A DNA stretch of 64,000 nt from an uncultured Prevotellaceae bacterium (lineage in GTDB: Bacteria > Bacteroidota > Bacteroidia > Bacteroidales > Bacteroidaceae), in contig CADAAR010000004.1 in assembly GCA_902785945.1 (NCBI GenBank), positions 1 to 64,000 of the forward strand, read 5' to 3'. The stretch's first letter is position 1. The number at the start of each line of letters is the position of its first letter. Shown in pieces: positions 48,201 through 56,944 of this stretch. The translations under genes were made by a program, and so were the position numbers. Under the pieces are notes generated by a model. That model was not told where the DNA came from, made no database searches, and saw only the letters and a list, made by a program, of their open reading frames with translations.

Positions 48201-49502
48201 CGCGTGCTCGACCACTGGTATGACTTCAAGACTGGTTATAAGGATAATACACCTGATACCATCGAGGTTTATGCTAACGTTCCGACACCTGCTGAGATTA
48301 ACCGTACTACTGGTGTTACTGTAAGTGGATTCACCAAGAACCTGACTGAGTACTGGTTGAATCAGGATATCAATGCTTCTGTTGTATTCCACGGTAAGAC
48401 AGCTGAGTTCGACAAGTTCACTGGTGGTAAGAGCCCTGTTGCATTCCAGTTCCGTCTACCGAAGAAGGGTGAGAATGCTGACTTCGATGCAGCTAGCGAT
48501 GGTACATGGACTGTTCCCGGTGCTTCTGGCACAACATGGACTGTTCAGCTCAATGCAGCTAAGGATCAGATTCTGGCTGTTAAGAAGAATGGTGTTGCTT
48601 ATGGCCCGACAGTTATCTGCACACTCACGAAGGCTGGTACTATCCACTGGATGGGCCGTACCGAAGGTACTGTTCTGTTCGACAACAAGGCACTTGCTCC
48701 TAACAAGGAGGATGTGAACGAGCCTGCAAACGACATTCTGAACTACATCGGTATGTACGACGCTAAGGGTAACCTGCAGAAGAAGACCTACCTCTCTGGC
48801 CAGCAGAATAAGACATTTGCTGCCTATGTTGAGATTCTGGTTACTAACGACTGCTATACTCCGTTGATTGGTAAGAACTACTTCAATGTACGCTTCCTCC
48901 GTCCGATCAATGTATGGCCTGCACAGACCGAGTGGACTGATGCTCCTAACGAGACTCAGATCTACGACATCTGGAGACTGATTAACATCCGTGACTGGCG
49001 TACATATGCAGTTGTTCTTGACAACCAGAAGCAGCAGCTCGATGACAGCAACATTATCTATGAGGGTAAGTTCGTTGACGGTGAGAAGGCATCTGTTCCT
49101 TATAGCTTCTACAACATTACAAATGTATATGTTGAGCGTGATGCTATCAAGAGTGATGCATACCTTGAGCCTGCTAAGCGTGTGATTGGTGATCCTAGCG
49201 ACCTGCTCTCTATCGATCAGATTCCTGCTCTGACTGGTAAGAATGACGGTGTTGTTAACTGGCAGTATCTGAAGATTATGCCTGTTGGAACAAGCAAGGA
49301 AGTTGCTGGTAAGACCGCTATGGGTCTGCCTGAGTCTACTCAGAGTGGCGATATCCTCGCTTACACCAATAACGGTGGTGTTGTGAAGCCGTTCCACGTA
49401 TACGTTCCTATCAAGGTCGTTTACTCTCACGGTGCTCTGAAGCCTTGGACACAGACCGTATGGGCTGTTATCAAGATCAACCCGACCGTTGGTAATGAGT
49501 AA
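45210..49502 (+). CDS. Giant coiled-coil surface lipoprotein (1430 residues)
   Basis: The lipoprotein signal ends in FVSC with Cys25, followed by KDYDDD, an acidic stretch like known Bacteroidetes surface-export signals. Residues about 27-270 form a long heptad-rich coiled coil (AADIAALKAQL, SQIAQLQKDIDAK). The remaining roughly 1150 residues are beta-rich with many Tyr, Trp, Asp and Lys, without recognised enzymatic motifs; no C-terminal sorting domain was seen. Signal, Cys25 position and coiled coil match the 618-residue lipoprotein at 3705-5561. It leads a module with a small lipoprotein and an OmpA paralogue. An abundant cell-surface layer or fibre protein is inferred, not shown. Confidence 0.82.
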   Translation: MKRKIFSKLLMGAFLIASVSMFVSCKDYDDDINKNAADIAALKAQLGTDISAAKSELTAQMSTVTSQIAQLQKDIDAKASASDLTSVKNDIKDLQGKVELLSALDAKVKALDGIQDELAKKADQADLDKLVGDLAAITGKIPSDDQIKAIAEGVVKSLDIQGEALKVFQDNIGKSLEGYLTQADLNNLNTNVQKLQELLSDEYVGKLNDLVAKEILTKDEVSQAIKDSLTARFDALNEQITTLVGDQLSTLELFVNKKLTSIVLKPNFYWEGIEGIEAPFIYQTPVFEEKGDVEKDDVYTFKYKLTSDPAGEKTVDVKVAKYMTWKGFGGVRELGKYVFAGPNAAHANFPDYTISGKSLTYSMIGDNNKKVEKLDIMYGAVARYNLNPSIADIEGATIGFYENSAPVYTRATGSIDPKVVGTPKPDASGLLVVPFTVDKEAVMKYFVDWTNSQTVNWEGKAGADLEDWTKLWYYTSADKSTWKTGIDDKDAANDANIFNENLPFVSLKIDVPVNEKKGVKEAYTVNSDWAVVVPGLYQIVALADIAPDKTLDLGTFTEPAGSHEIRKNHLYETVGYNDNGVQAWDANKTTPRWNEVEGYGAIPMPATHGVVYNDSIDLSKYVRTHYNYLTFAQYGKSKYDGTLDDVDGGQLMKDLGLEYRFTPIDYWVGNEKTSESAHIEQSANNPAVFYPRSVYEDGSTIKGTVATREAVDREPLIRVDLVSTKDGDAIIRYGYIKLRIVENPETLYDQEVSVDLDELLYMNCGAEARITWSQVENLILAKLGSIDPATKKPAGITKNEFEKNYKLDVYGNYDFMPFIVPTNFDPANTDKPGTLYTKTWQAKRYFRKSGSAPKLMAITEASNYKSAQDETTLNKWTLTDNHFGEVWYTPHDNATDGHNWDEQTNVLIWNFYPGDYTKDRTVYDATPMGKEQAGTMNGAKYQKLIDLTEAKYSNQGVSQKAISTTVRFINKKTDRSLYVTLNVPKEHIFFAYADINKRVLDHWYDFKTGYKDNTPDTIEVYANVPTPAEINRTTGVTVSGFTKNLTEYWLNQDINASVVFHGKTAEFDKFTGGKSPVAFQFRLPKKGENADFDAASDGTWTVPGASGTTWTVQLNAAKDQILAVKKNGVAYGPTVICTLTKAGTIHWMGRTEGTVLFDNKALAPNKEDVNEPANDILNYIGMYDAKGNLQKKTYLSGQQNKTFAAYVEILVTNDCYTPLIGKNYFNVRFLRPINVWPAQTEWTDAPNETQIYDIWRLINIRDWRTYAVVLDNQKQQLDDSNIIYEGKFVDGEKASVPYSFYNITNVYVERDAIKSDAYLEPAKRVIGDPSDLLSIDQIPALTGKNDGVVNWQYLKIMPVGTSKEVAGKTAMGLPESTQSGDILAYTNNGGVVKPFHVYVPIKVVYSHGALKPWTQTVWAVIKINPTVGNE

Positions 49503-49539
49503 TTCCCGGATTCTAATTCATTAGAAGCTGAATAAACCC

Positions 49540-49575
49540 AAGGGGGAGCTTCCCAGAGCAGGGATGCTCCCCCTT
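49540..49575 (+). terminator. Strong GC-rich hairpin after the giant lipoprotein gene
   Basis: Perfect 10-base arms (AAGGGGGAGC and GCTCCCCCTT) enclose an inner TCCC/GGGA pairing. No T run follows (CTTCAAAAAAA), so it may be an mRNA 3' protector or partial terminator inside the module rather than a full stop. Confidence 0.7.
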
Positions 49576-49600
49576 CTTCAAAAAAAGGATTTAATTTAAG

Positions 49601-50131
49601 ATGAAAAGAATTGGATTATTCCTTGCCGTTCTCATGATGCTAACAGTCTTTACTGGCTGTAGTGACAAGAAGGCTCCCAAACAACAGAAGAAGGTATATA
49701 CTTTTACTCATCAGGACTCCATTGATGTATTGAACCTGGTGAACGAGTTTAAGTCATACCTGGAGCAGAATGAGCTCCGTTCGGCTGTTGAGATGCTCAA
49801 TATCCTCAAGGGTGATAGTCTTTTCCCCCTTGAGCCGGTACAGCAGCGTCGTCAGGCCATGGCCTTGAATATGGTTAAGGGTGTGAAGTATGATGTGGAT
49901 TATATGATGTTCCATTCTGATAGGAACAATGAGGTGAAAATGGACATTACTCTTTTTGAAAAGGAGGAGAATGATCCGAAACCCAATAAGATATCCCTGT
50001 ACTTCCGTCCTGTCAGGTTTGAAGGTAAGTGGTATCTCACGGTGAAAGATAATATTACCGACCGTGAGAATAATAATAATTTCCAGAATGAGGGAATGGA
50101 GTCTGATACGGAAGAGTCTGACGAGGAATAA
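49601..50131 (+). CDS. Small lipoprotein of unknown function
   Basis: The 176-residue protein has a lipoprotein signal ending LTVFTGC (Cys20). The mature part starts SDKKAPKQQKK and has an alpha/beta pattern (LNLVNEFKSYLEQNELRSAVEML, ISLYFRPVRFEGKWYLTVKD), a little like NTF2-type lipoproteins of the DUF4878 kind, although I cannot confirm that. The C terminus is acidic (DTEESDEE). It sits between the giant lipoprotein and ompA, 20 bases before the latter. Confidence 0.75.
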   Translation: MKRIGLFLAVLMMLTVFTGCSDKKAPKQQKKVYTFTHQDSIDVLNLVNEFKSYLEQNELRSAVEMLNILKGDSLFPLEPVQQRRQAMALNMVKGVKYDVDYMMFHSDRNNEVKMDITLFEKEENDPKPNKISLYFRPVRFEGKWYLTVKDNITDRENNNNFQNEGMESDTEESDEE

Positions 50132-50151
50132 GATATTTAAAACTTGGAAAT

Positions 50152-51291
50152 ATGAAAAGAATGAAGACTATTTTGGCTGGTGCTCTGTTGATGCTGAGCT
50201 CAACAGCTATGGCCCAGGCTACCTATGAGGCTGCTGACGGTACGAAGTACGAGTTCCAGAAACACATGTTCCTGAACCTTGAAGGCGGTGCCCAGTACAC
50301 GCTTGGTGAGGCTAAGTTCAAGGACCTGATCTCTCCGAATGTACAGCTTGGTCTGGGTTATCAGTTCAGCCCTGTTTTCGGTGCCCGTCTGCAGGCTAAT
50401 GCCTGGCAGTCAAAGGGTGGTTGGCAGGCTGATGTTACCCCTGGTGACTACAAGTGGAAGTATGTGGCTCCTGGTCTCGACTTTATGTTCAATCTGAGCA
50501 ACCTGTTTTGCGGTTGGAACCCCAATCGTGTGTTCAACCTGACTGCTTTCCTTGGTGGTGGTGCTAACATCGCTTTCGACAATGACGAAGTGAATACCAT
50601 TGCTTCTAGAATTAAGAATGAATCACTGAGTAAGTATAATCTGGAATATCTCTGGGATGGTACGAAGGTTAGTCCTTTCGGTCGTGCTGGTTTGGAGGCT
50701 GCTTTCCGTCTGAGCGACGCTGTTGCTCTGACCCTCGAGGGTAATGCCAACATTCTGGGTGACAAGTACAACTCAAAGAATCACAGCGGTAAGAAACTGA
50801 AGGCTGACTGGTACTTCAACGCACTGATCGGTCTGAAGATCAACCTGGGCAAGACCTATAACAAGATCCTGCCTCCTCCTCCCGCACCAGAGCCCGAGCC
50901 AGAGCCTGTTGTTGAGCCGGAGCCCGTTGTTGAGCAGCCCGCTCCTGTCGTAGAGGAAGTGAAGATTGAGCCACTTCGTCGTGACATCTTCTTCGTGATT
51001 AACAAGACCATCATCCGTGACACTGAGGAGCAGAAGGTGAAGGACGTAGCCGACTATCTGGCTAAGTACCCCAATGCTAAGGTTCAGGTAACTGGTTATG
51101 CTGACGCTGGTACAGGTAATGACAAGATCAACGACCGTCTGGCCGCTGGTCGTGCTGATGCCGTTGTGAAGGCCCTGAAGGAGAAGTATGGTGTGGCTGA
51201 GAGCCGTATCTCTTACGATTCTAAGGGTTCACGCGTACAGCCGTTCGCTGAGAACGACCTCAACCGTGTAACAATCTGTATCGCTGAATAA
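50152..51291 (+). CDS. OmpA family outer-membrane protein (paralogue of the 2569-3681 gene)
   Basis: The 379-residue protein has a signal peptide (AGALLMLSSTAMAQ), a beta-barrel-like domain and a Pro/Glu/Val linker (PPPPAPEPEPEPVVEPE). The C-terminal OmpA domain has GYADAGTGNDKINDRLAA, GRADAVVKAL and FAENDLNRVTICIAE. Its OmpA domain and barrel segments (QFSPVFG, CGWNPNRVFNL, LGGGANI) closely match the first OmpA here. The conserved Asp and Arg for peptidoglycan binding are present. It ends the second surface module at a strong terminator. Confidence 0.93.
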   Translation: MKRMKTILAGALLMLSSTAMAQATYEAADGTKYEFQKHMFLNLEGGAQYTLGEAKFKDLISPNVQLGLGYQFSPVFGARLQANAWQSKGGWQADVTPGDYKWKYVAPGLDFMFNLSNLFCGWNPNRVFNLTAFLGGGANIAFDNDEVNTIASRIKNESLSKYNLEYLWDGTKVSPFGRAGLEAAFRLSDAVALTLEGNANILGDKYNSKNHSGKKLKADWYFNALIGLKINLGKTYNKILPPPPAPEPEPEPVVEPEPVVEQPAPVVEEVKIEPLRRDIFFVINKTIIRDTEEQKVKDVADYLAKYPNAKVQVTGYADAGTGNDKINDRLAAGRADAVVKALKEKYGVAESRISYDSKGSRVQPFAENDLNRVTICIAE

Positions 51292-51310
51292 GCGCCACTT
51301 ATCAAATAAG

Positions 51311-51342
51311 AAAAGCCTCTGGAGATAAATCCAGAGGCTTTT
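51311..51342. terminator. Bidirectional intrinsic terminator between ompA and the DUF1573 gene
   Basis: Perfect 13-base arms (51311-51323 and 51330-51342; AAAAGCCTCTGGA) around GATAAA, with T-rich sequence on the right and A-rich on the left. It serves both convergent genes. Confidence 0.92.
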
Positions 51343-51347
51343 ATTTT

Positions 51348-51794
51348 TTATTCTTTGTTATCATGATAGGTACCACTAATTACCAGTTCTACCGCTTCCT
51401 CCTTAATATTGGCATAAACAGTAATATGTTTGAGATAGTAGCCATCGAGAAAACCGTTACCATCATACCTAACATGTATAGTATCTGTCTGTCCTTCTAG
51501 AATCGGTTTCTTTGGACCGCTAACTTTTGTACATGGGCAAGCGGCTTCAACTTTACTGATTACCAAGGGAATCTTGCCAGGATTACGTACTATAAAATCA
51601 TGTGTCTTATCCACTTTCTCATAATAAGAACCAAAATTGTATTCTGTACCCTCTGGAAACTCTATCTGTGCAAAAGGACCTTTAGGCTTCTCCTTAAGCG
51701 TATCTTTGATATCCTGGGTATCTTGGGCGTTCTGGCTTTTCTGACCACAAGCAGCAAAAAGCAGGAGGACTAATGGAAATATTAGTTTCTTCAT
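51348..51794 (-). CDS. DUF1573 lipoprotein
   Basis: The 148-residue protein has a lipoprotein signal (FPLVLLLFAAC) and a Gln/Asp/Lys-rich linker. The DUF1573 domain follows, with YNFGSYYEKVDKTHDFIVRN, the CPCT motif (in AACPCTKVSG) and a C-terminal VISGTYHD. The fold is immunoglobulin/ASH-like. Function is unproven; the family is very common in Bacteroidetes envelopes. ATG 51794 is chosen, as the longer frame overlaps the leader. Confidence 0.9.
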   Translation of the reverse strand: MKKLIFPLVLLLFAACGQKSQNAQDTQDIKDTLKEKPKGPFAQIEFPEGTEYNFGSYYEKVDKTHDFIVRNPGKIPLVISKVEAACPCTKVSGPKKPILEGQTDTIHVRYDGNGFLDGYYLKHITVYANIKEEAVELVISGTYHDNKE

Positions 51795-51818
51795 ATTCTT
51801 CTCTTTGATATGTGGCAG

Positions 51819-51826
51819 CAAAGTTA
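51819..51826 (-). promoter_or_regulatory. Promoter of the DUF1573 gene
   Basis: TAacTTTGC on the minus strand with TTTG at 51846-51849 (19-base gap); leader about 17-20 bases. Confidence 0.75.
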
Positions 51827-51888
51827 CTGCTTTTCATGAAAACCACAAAGTTTTTCGTGGAAAATTTGGGCATTTTCTAGAATTGTCG

Positions 51889-51896
51889 TACCTTTG
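51889..51896 (+). promoter_or_regulatory. Promoter of lolD
   Basis: TAccTTTG with TTTG at 51865-51868 (20-base gap). It ends 8 bases before ATG 51905, so the mRNA is probably leaderless or nearly so. Confidence 0.75.
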
Positions 51897-51904
51897 TGAG
51901 CAAT

Positions 51905-52639
51905 ATGATTACAATTGAGAATATTCATAAGAGTTTTGGAGCGTTGGAAGTGCTGAAAGGCATCGACCTCCATATCGACAAAGGTGAGGTGGTGAGTATC
52001 GTTGGTCCTTCAGGCGCAGGAAAGACCACCTTGTTGCAGATTATCGGTACGCTGGACAGACCAGATACGGGTCGCGTGGTGGTAGATGGTATTGACACCA
52101 GCAAGCTTTCAGCTAAGAAACTGAGTGATTTCCGCAATCAGCACCTGGGTTTCGTTTTCCAGTTCCACCAGTTGTTGCCTGAGTTTACGGCTCTGGAGAA
52201 TATCATGATTCCTGCCTATATCGCTGGCATTTCGCAGAAAGAGGCGAAGAAACGTGCGAAGGAATTGCTTGAATTCATGGGTCTGAGCGACCGTGCCTCA
52301 CACAAGCCAAATGAACTATCCGGTGGTGAGAAGCAGCGTGTGGCAGTGGCTCGTGCGCTGATTAATAATCCTGCTGTGATTCTGGCTGATGAGCCCTCTG
52401 GTTCGTTGGACTCCAAGAACAAGCAGGAACTGCATCAGCTCTTTTTCGACCTGCGTGACAAATTCGGGCAGACATTCGTGATCGTCACTCATGATGAGGG
52501 CTTAGCAGAACTGACAGACCGCACGATTCATCTGAAAGACGGTCTTGTTGTTGGAGCGTTGTCGAAAAAGAAGGAGGAAGAATCAGGGAACGAGGTGGAG
52601 ACCGTCGTCGCTGATGGTGATGATCTGTCGCTTGTATAA
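51905..52639 (+). CDS. lolD: LolD-like lipoprotein-releasing ABC transporter ATPase
   Basis: The 244-residue ATPase of the MacB/LolD type has Walker [29 protein letters not shown], signature [19 protein letters not shown] and Walker [13 protein letters not shown]. With LolC/E (not in the window) it would release lipoproteins to LolA. A charged 25-residue C-terminal tail ([13 protein letters not shown] onward) exceeds the usual end and overlaps the convergent RNA-binding gene by 57 bases. Confidence 0.9.
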   Translation: MITIENIHKSFGALEVLKGIDLHIDKGEVVSIVGPSGAGKTTLLQIIGTLDRPDTGRVVVDGIDTSKLSAKKLSDFRNQHLGFVFQFHQLLPEFTALENIMIPAYIAGISQKEAKKRAKELLEFMGLSDRASHKPNELSGGEKQRVAVARALINNPAVILADEPSGSLDSKNKQELHQLFFDLRDKFGQTFVIVTHDEGLAELTDRTIHLKDGLVVGALSKKKEEESGNEVETVVADGDDLSLV

Positions 52640-53209
52640 GTCGCCAACTGCCTGCTTGAAAACTTTCTTCGAAACACCGAAACGGGCAGCAATCTCTTCT
52701 GCAGGTGATTTGTCACCGAGGTCGCAATGCCCCTCGTGCTCATAGAGGTAGCGTAATAGTTCTTCCGAGAAATCCAGGGCCAGTTCATGGCCCGTTTTCT
52801 TTTGATAGCGTTCTACTTTTGCTGTGGCCATCAAACGGTGGGTTTTCTCGTCTTCCATCACGTAAACATAGTATTTTTTGCCACGCTCCATACGCTGTTT
52901 CTGTTCGCGGAAGGGACAGAACAGATCTTTCATCAGTCCCCAATTCAGGAAGGCCCCATATTCATTGGTCCATGCACACTCCATCCATGCGAATTCTCCG
53001 ACTTTTGCTATCGGATGCTCTGTGGTAGCAATGGTTCGCTCATCCTGATCAAGATAGATAAACACCTCTATCTCATCACCGATGCGCATATCTTTTGTGA
53101 CGTAACGGTTTGGCAAGAGGATATTTCCCTCGTCGCCCCCGTCCAAGTACAGTCCGTAGTCTGTACGTTTCTTGATTCTCAGTGTATGATATTCTCCTAA
53201 TTTCAGCAT
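52583..53209 (-). CDS. CvfB-like S1/winged-helix RNA-binding protein, short form
   Basis: The 208-residue protein has a first S1-like domain ([24 protein letters not shown]), a second one ([25 protein letters not shown]) and a C-terminal winged helix ([31 protein letters not shown]). From memory, CvfB/YitL proteins are about 280 residues with a further S1 domain after AKVERY; here [23 protein letters not shown] joins directly to the winged helix, so that domain seems to be missing. It starts one base after the antiporter stop. Its 3' end overlaps lolD. Confidence 0.85.
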   Translation of the reverse strand: MLKLGEYHTLRIKKRTDYGLYLDGGDEGNILLPNRYVTKDMRIGDEIEVFIYLDQDERTIATTEHPIAKVGEFAWMECAWTNEYGAFLNWGLMKDLFCPFREQKQRMERGKKYYVYVMEDEKTHRLMATAKVERYQKKTGHELALDFSEELLRYLYEHEGHCDLGDKSPAEEIAARFGVSKKVFKQAVGDLYKRQIITISDDGLHLVP

Positions 53210-53210
53210 A

Positions 53211-55373
53211 TTACTCTTTCACTTCTCTTTTTTTGTGAATCCACTGTGAAATGGTTGTATATAGCGAAGTCTCCTCATGGTGCTGGGCCTCGGTGAAGCT
53301 CATGTGTTCGTCCTTCTGGTCACCATATTGATCTGGGAAGATAATCATGAGGTTCTTGCCAGAGAAGTACTTTTGCAACTCGTCGGGCAGGCGCTCTAAG
53401 GCATTCTTATAAGAGATAGTGCCTTTACGGGCGGTGATGACGACGAACATGTGGTCTTCCTGAATAGCGGCAGCCAGTTGTGGCAGTTCGTTCCAATGGG
53501 TCATGGGTGTATATTCTGCTCGTACGTTGGGATGGCGATTATTGATATACTCGGCAATCAGTACGAGCGATTCTTCTCGGCCATGGAACTGGATGCGACA
53601 GTCCAGTTGTCCTGCAAAACGGCTCAAACGCTCCAGCCAGCGATGGAAACCTGGTTCAAACTCAGCCCTTGAGGGTACAGCCACCTGAATGCGTCGCAAG
53701 GTATTGAGGGGCTGCACAAAGCGAATCAGGATGATCTGGCGGTTCAGACCATTATAGAGACTCTGGATGAAATCACCCCAGAACTTGGGGTTACGCTCCG
53801 TATGGACGTGCATACCCATGATAATCTCGGAACTACTGAACTCACGGAAGGCATGCTTGATGCCATTGGCGATGTTAGAGGCCAGGCGCACCTGTGTCTG
53901 CATCTGCACTTCAGCAGCAGAAGCCTGTTGTTGCAGTTGTTCCAGCAAACGGAGTCCTGTTTCACGGTGTTTGACGGATTTCTCATCATCGTAGACCACA
54001 TTCAGGGCTACGAGTCCTCTGTTCAATCGCTGGTTACGCATCAGCAGGGCTAAAGACAATAGTTGTGGGGCAATCTCCTGGTATTTGACACAAAGCAGAA
54101 TCTTTTCGTCATCATCCGGGGTGTTTGTGGTTTTTGGAGTGCCTGGGTAGGAGATGGCATCGCGGCTTTGGGTGAGCACTATCTGCTGGGAAGCATGCTC
54201 TGTCATCATGGTAGAGATGATACAGGTAACGAGAATCATCATCACCACACCGTTGATCATGTCGGTATTGGCGAGATAAACCCCAGGAGCTATCTCCAGA
54301 CGCATGCCCACCATCACCATCGCAATGGCACCTGCAGCGTGGGCAGAGGTCATGCCGAACATCATATTGCCATCGCGCTGGGGCAGGCGGAATAACAAAC
54401 TGGAGAAATAGGCGGCTACAGCCTTGCCAAAAGTTCCGAAGAAGGCGATAAGGCATACTACCAACAATACCTCAAAAGAAGTGAACACGGTACGCACGTT
54501 GATCAGCATACCAACACCAATGAGGAAATAGGGAATAAAGACCGCATTACCAATAAACTCAATGCGGTTCATTAAGGGAGATACCTTGGGGATATATCTG
54601 TTCAGAATCAATCCTGATAGGAAAGCACCGAAGATGCCCTCCAGCCCTATGGCTACTGAGAGCGCTGCTGAAAGGAACATCACAGCTAATACGAAGATAT
54701 ACTGCATGACCGCATCGGAATAGCGTCGGAGGAAATAGCGAGCTAAACGCGGTATGAGCCAGATAGAGCCAGCAATGAAGACGATGAGTTTCAGCAGGAA
54801 TGTTAAAAACACAAGGATAGACGACTCGCCTGTGGCTGTAAGGAAAGTGGAGAGGGCTGCAATCATCACCAGAGCTAGGAAGAGTGAGATCATCGAAGAA
54901 CCGACAGATAACTGTACGGATGGATGTCGCTGCAGACCGTATCGGCTGACGATAGGGTAGGCGATGAGGGTATTGGACGCCATGATGCAACCTAATAAGA
55001 AAGAAGCGGGATGGCTGTAGCCCAGCACTGTCCGTGACATGACATAGGTGAGAATCAATGGCACGAAACAAGTGAGCAGACCAAAGATCAGGAACTGGCG
55101 GGACTTACGTCTGACACTCTCCAAGTCCATCTCGAGTCCTGCCAAGAACATGATATAGTAAAGACCTACACTTCCGAAAATCTCAAAAGAGATGTCGCGC
55201 TCCAAAATGTTCAGACCATATTTACCAATGACGACGCCCGCCAGCACCATACCGATGATGTGCGGGATACGCAGTTTACTCATGATGATCGGTGCAAACA
55301 GAATAATCATCAGCACGACGAAGAAAATCATCGTGGGGTCGGTAATGGGGAAATATGCTGCCACTATTGCCAT
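53211..55373 (-). CDS. CPA2-type cation/proton antiporter with C-terminal universal-stress-like domains
   Basis: The 720-residue protein has about 12 hydrophobic segments over residues 1-385 ([66 protein letters not shown]), typical of Na+/H+ or K+/H+ exchangers. The cytoplasmic C-terminal half resembles tandem USP-like domains ([33 protein letters not shown]), as in other Bacteroidetes antiporters. ATG 55373 is chosen because the promoter element ends 9 bases upstream; the longer frame crosses it. Ion specificity cannot be read from the sequence. Confidence 0.88.
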   Translation of the reverse strand: MAIVAAYFPITDPTMIFFVVLMIILFAPIIMSKLRIPHIIGMVLAGVVIGKYGLNILERDISFEIFGSVGLYYIMFLAGLEMDLESVRRKSRQFLIFGLLTCFVPLILTYVMSRTVLGYSHPASFLLGCIMASNTLIAYPIVSRYGLQRHPSVQLSVGSSMISLFLALVMIAALSTFLTATGESSILVFLTFLLKLIVFIAGSIWLIPRLARYFLRRYSDAVMQYIFVLAVMFLSAALSVAIGLEGIFGAFLSGLILNRYIPKVSPLMNRIEFIGNAVFIPYFLIGVGMLINVRTVFTSFEVLLVVCLIAFFGTFGKAVAAYFSSLLFRLPQRDGNMMFGMTSAHAAGAIAMVMVGMRLEIAPGVYLANTDMINGVVMMILVTCIISTMMTEHASQQIVLTQSRDAISYPGTPKTTNTPDDDEKILLCVKYQEIAPQLLSLALLMRNQRLNRGLVALNVVYDDEKSVKHRETGLRLLEQLQQQASAAEVQMQTQVRLASNIANGIKHAFREFSSSEIIMGMHVHTERNPKFWGDFIQSLYNGLNRQIILIRFVQPLNTLRRIQVAVPSRAEFEPGFHRWLERLSRFAGQLDCRIQFHGREESLVLIAEYINNRHPNVRAEYTPMTHWNELPQLAAAIQEDHMFVVITARKGTISYKNALERLPDELQKYFSGKNLMIIFPDQYGDQKDEHMSFTEAQHHEETSLYTTISQWIHKKREVKE

Positions 55374-55381
55374 TTCGAGTG

Positions 55382-55389
55382 CAAAGATA
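55382..55389 (-). promoter_or_regulatory. Promoter of the antiporter-cvfB pair
   Basis: TAtcTTTGC on the minus strand with TTTG at 55410-55413 (20-base gap). It is nearly adjacent to the start codon, implying a leaderless mRNA. Confidence 0.75.
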
Positions 55390-55421
55390 CGAATTTTTTC
55401 TTTTGTTTCCAAAAAAAGTAG

Positions 55422-55429
55422 TACCTTTG
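55422..55429 (+). promoter_or_regulatory. Promoter of asd
   Basis: TAccTTTGC, 35 bases before ATG 55465. It is divergent from the antiporter promoter and within 40 bases of it. Confidence 0.7.
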
Positions 55430-55464
55430 CAGCCGAAATTCGAATTTATAAAAGGATTAGACTT

Positions 55465-56478
55465 ATGAAAGTAGCAATTGTAGGCGCGAGTGGCGCTGTA
55501 GGACAGGAGTTTCTGCGCATTCTCGCAGAGAGAAATTTCCCGATGGACGAACTGGTGTTGTTTGGCTCAGAGCGTAGTGCAGGCCGTAAGTACACATTTA
55601 AGGGTAAGGAAATCGAGGTGAAGCTGTTGCAGCACAACGATGACTTCAAGGATGTTGACATTGCCTTTACCTCAGCCGGTGCAGGAACATCGAAGGAATT
55701 TGCCGAGACAATTACGAAATACGGTGCTGTGATGATTGATAATTCATCTGCTTTCCGTATGGATGACGATGTGCCCTTGGTGGTGCCTGAGTGCAATGCC
55801 GAGGATGCGTTGAACCGTCCCCGTGGTATTATTGCCAATCCGAATTGTACCACGATTATGATGGTTGTGGTGCTGCAGCCGCTGGAGAACATCTCTCATA
55901 TCAAGCGCATCCACGTGGCTTCTTACCAGAGCGCCTCTGGTGCCGGTGCCGCTGCCATGGCCGAACTGCAGCAGCAGTATAAGGAGATGGTTGAAGAGGG
56001 TGAGGTGAAGACCATCAAGAAGTTTGCTCACCAACTGGCTTACAACGTGATTCCTCAGATTGATGTGTTCCAGCCCAATGGCTACACCAAGGAGGAGATG
56101 AAAATGTATAACGAGACCCGTAAGATTATGCATACCGATGCCAAGTGTTCAGCTATGTGTGTCCGTGTTTCCTCGTTACGCTCTCATTCTGAGTCTGTAT
56201 GGATTGAGACCGAGCGTCCTATCAGCGTAGAAGAGGCCCAGAAGGCGATTGCCGCTGCTCCTGGTTGTACGTTGAAGGATGATCCTACGACGCTGACCTA
56301 TCCGATGCCTTTGGAGACAGCTGGTAAGGACGATGTCTACGTAGGCCGTATCCGTAAGGATATCAGCGATGAGAACGGTCTGACCTTCTGGCTCAGTGGT
56401 GACCAGATCCGTAAGGGTGCAGCGCTGAATGCTGTTCAGATTGCGGAGTACCTGGTGAAGGTAGGCAATGTCAAGTAG
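55465..56478 (+). CDS. asd: Aspartate-semialdehyde dehydrogenase
   Basis: The 337-residue enzyme makes aspartate semialdehyde for lysine/diaminopimelate, threonine and methionine. The N-terminal NADP fold starts [18 protein letters not shown]. The catalytic Cys128 is in [25 protein letters not shown], the [16 protein letters not shown] region and [12 protein letters not shown] follow. ATG 55465 lies after the promoter; the longer frame upstream is not genic. The next gene overlaps its end by 11 bases. Confidence 0.96.
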   Translation: MKVAIVGASGAVGQEFLRILAERNFPMDELVLFGSERSAGRKYTFKGKEIEVKLLQHNDDFKDVDIAFTSAGAGTSKEFAETITKYGAVMIDNSSAFRMDDDVPLVVPECNAEDALNRPRGIIANPNCTTIMMVVVLQPLENISHIKRIHVASYQSASGAGAAAMAELQQQYKEMVEEGEVKTIKKFAHQLAYNVIPQIDVFQPNGYTKEEMKMYNETRKIMHTDAKCSAMCVRVSSLRSHSESVWIETERPISVEEAQKAIAAAPGCTLKDDPTTLTYPMPLETAGKDDVYVGRIRKDISDENGLTFWLSGDQIRKGAALNAVQIAEYLVKVGNVK

Positions 56479-56944
56479 GTTTTTATGGTTATTGTTGCTG
56501 CCGTTGCTCATCGGATGTGGTTCCGGAGATGATGACGGAAGTAGACTGGCAGAACAGATTGTCGGTAATTGGTATCGTGGCTGGGAAGAAGGTGATGTGG
56601 AAATCATCGGTGACGTGAATGTTTCGCCTGATGATTTTATCTATCATTATTTCAAGTTTAATAGCGACGGTACTTATAACGGTATGGTGCGAGACGGCTC
56701 GTTCTGCGCTTACGACACTTATGGTGACACTATCTATGCCGGTAACTATAAGTGCGATAACGACAACCTCCGTCTGGAATATAATAATGGTAGCCGGACC
56801 CAGAAGATTCAAGCCCGTGTGATGTCTTTTGATGACATGACCATTAAGTTGGAATATAAGAATACGGACTATGATGTTCCTTTTACGGTCCGTATTAAGT
56901 TAAGCGCAACGCCGACGACACCACCGGATTTATTCGGCTTCTAA
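56468..56944 (+). CDS. Small lipoprotein with a lipocalin-like pattern
   Basis: The 158-residue protein has a lipoprotein signal ([15 protein letters not shown], Cys17). It then shows [15 protein letters not shown], a GNW start reminiscent of small lipocalin-like Bacteroidetes lipoproteins, followed by short strands ([37 protein letters not shown]). Function unknown. Its start codon lies inside asd, so it is probably translated from the asd mRNA, and its end overlaps the convergent DUF4249 gene by four bases. Confidence 0.72.
   Translation: MSSRFLWLLLLPLLIGCGSGDDDGSRLAEQIVGNWYRGWEEGDVEIIGDVNVSPDDFIYHYFKFNSDGTYNGMVRDGSFCAYDTYGDTIYAGNYKCDNDNLRLEYNNGSRTQKIQARVMSFDDMTIKLEYKNTDYDVPFTVRIKLSATPTTPPDLFGF

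Noticed and set aside
53958-53973. parS-like sequence starting TGTTTCACG
   Set aside because: Only the left half matches the parS palindrome TGTTTCACGTGAAACA, and it lies inside the antiporter coding sequence, so it is probably chance.
55192-55464. Upstream extension of the asd frame
   Set aside because: It runs through two divergent promoters and the antiporter start. Homology begins at [13 protein letters not shown], coded from 55465.
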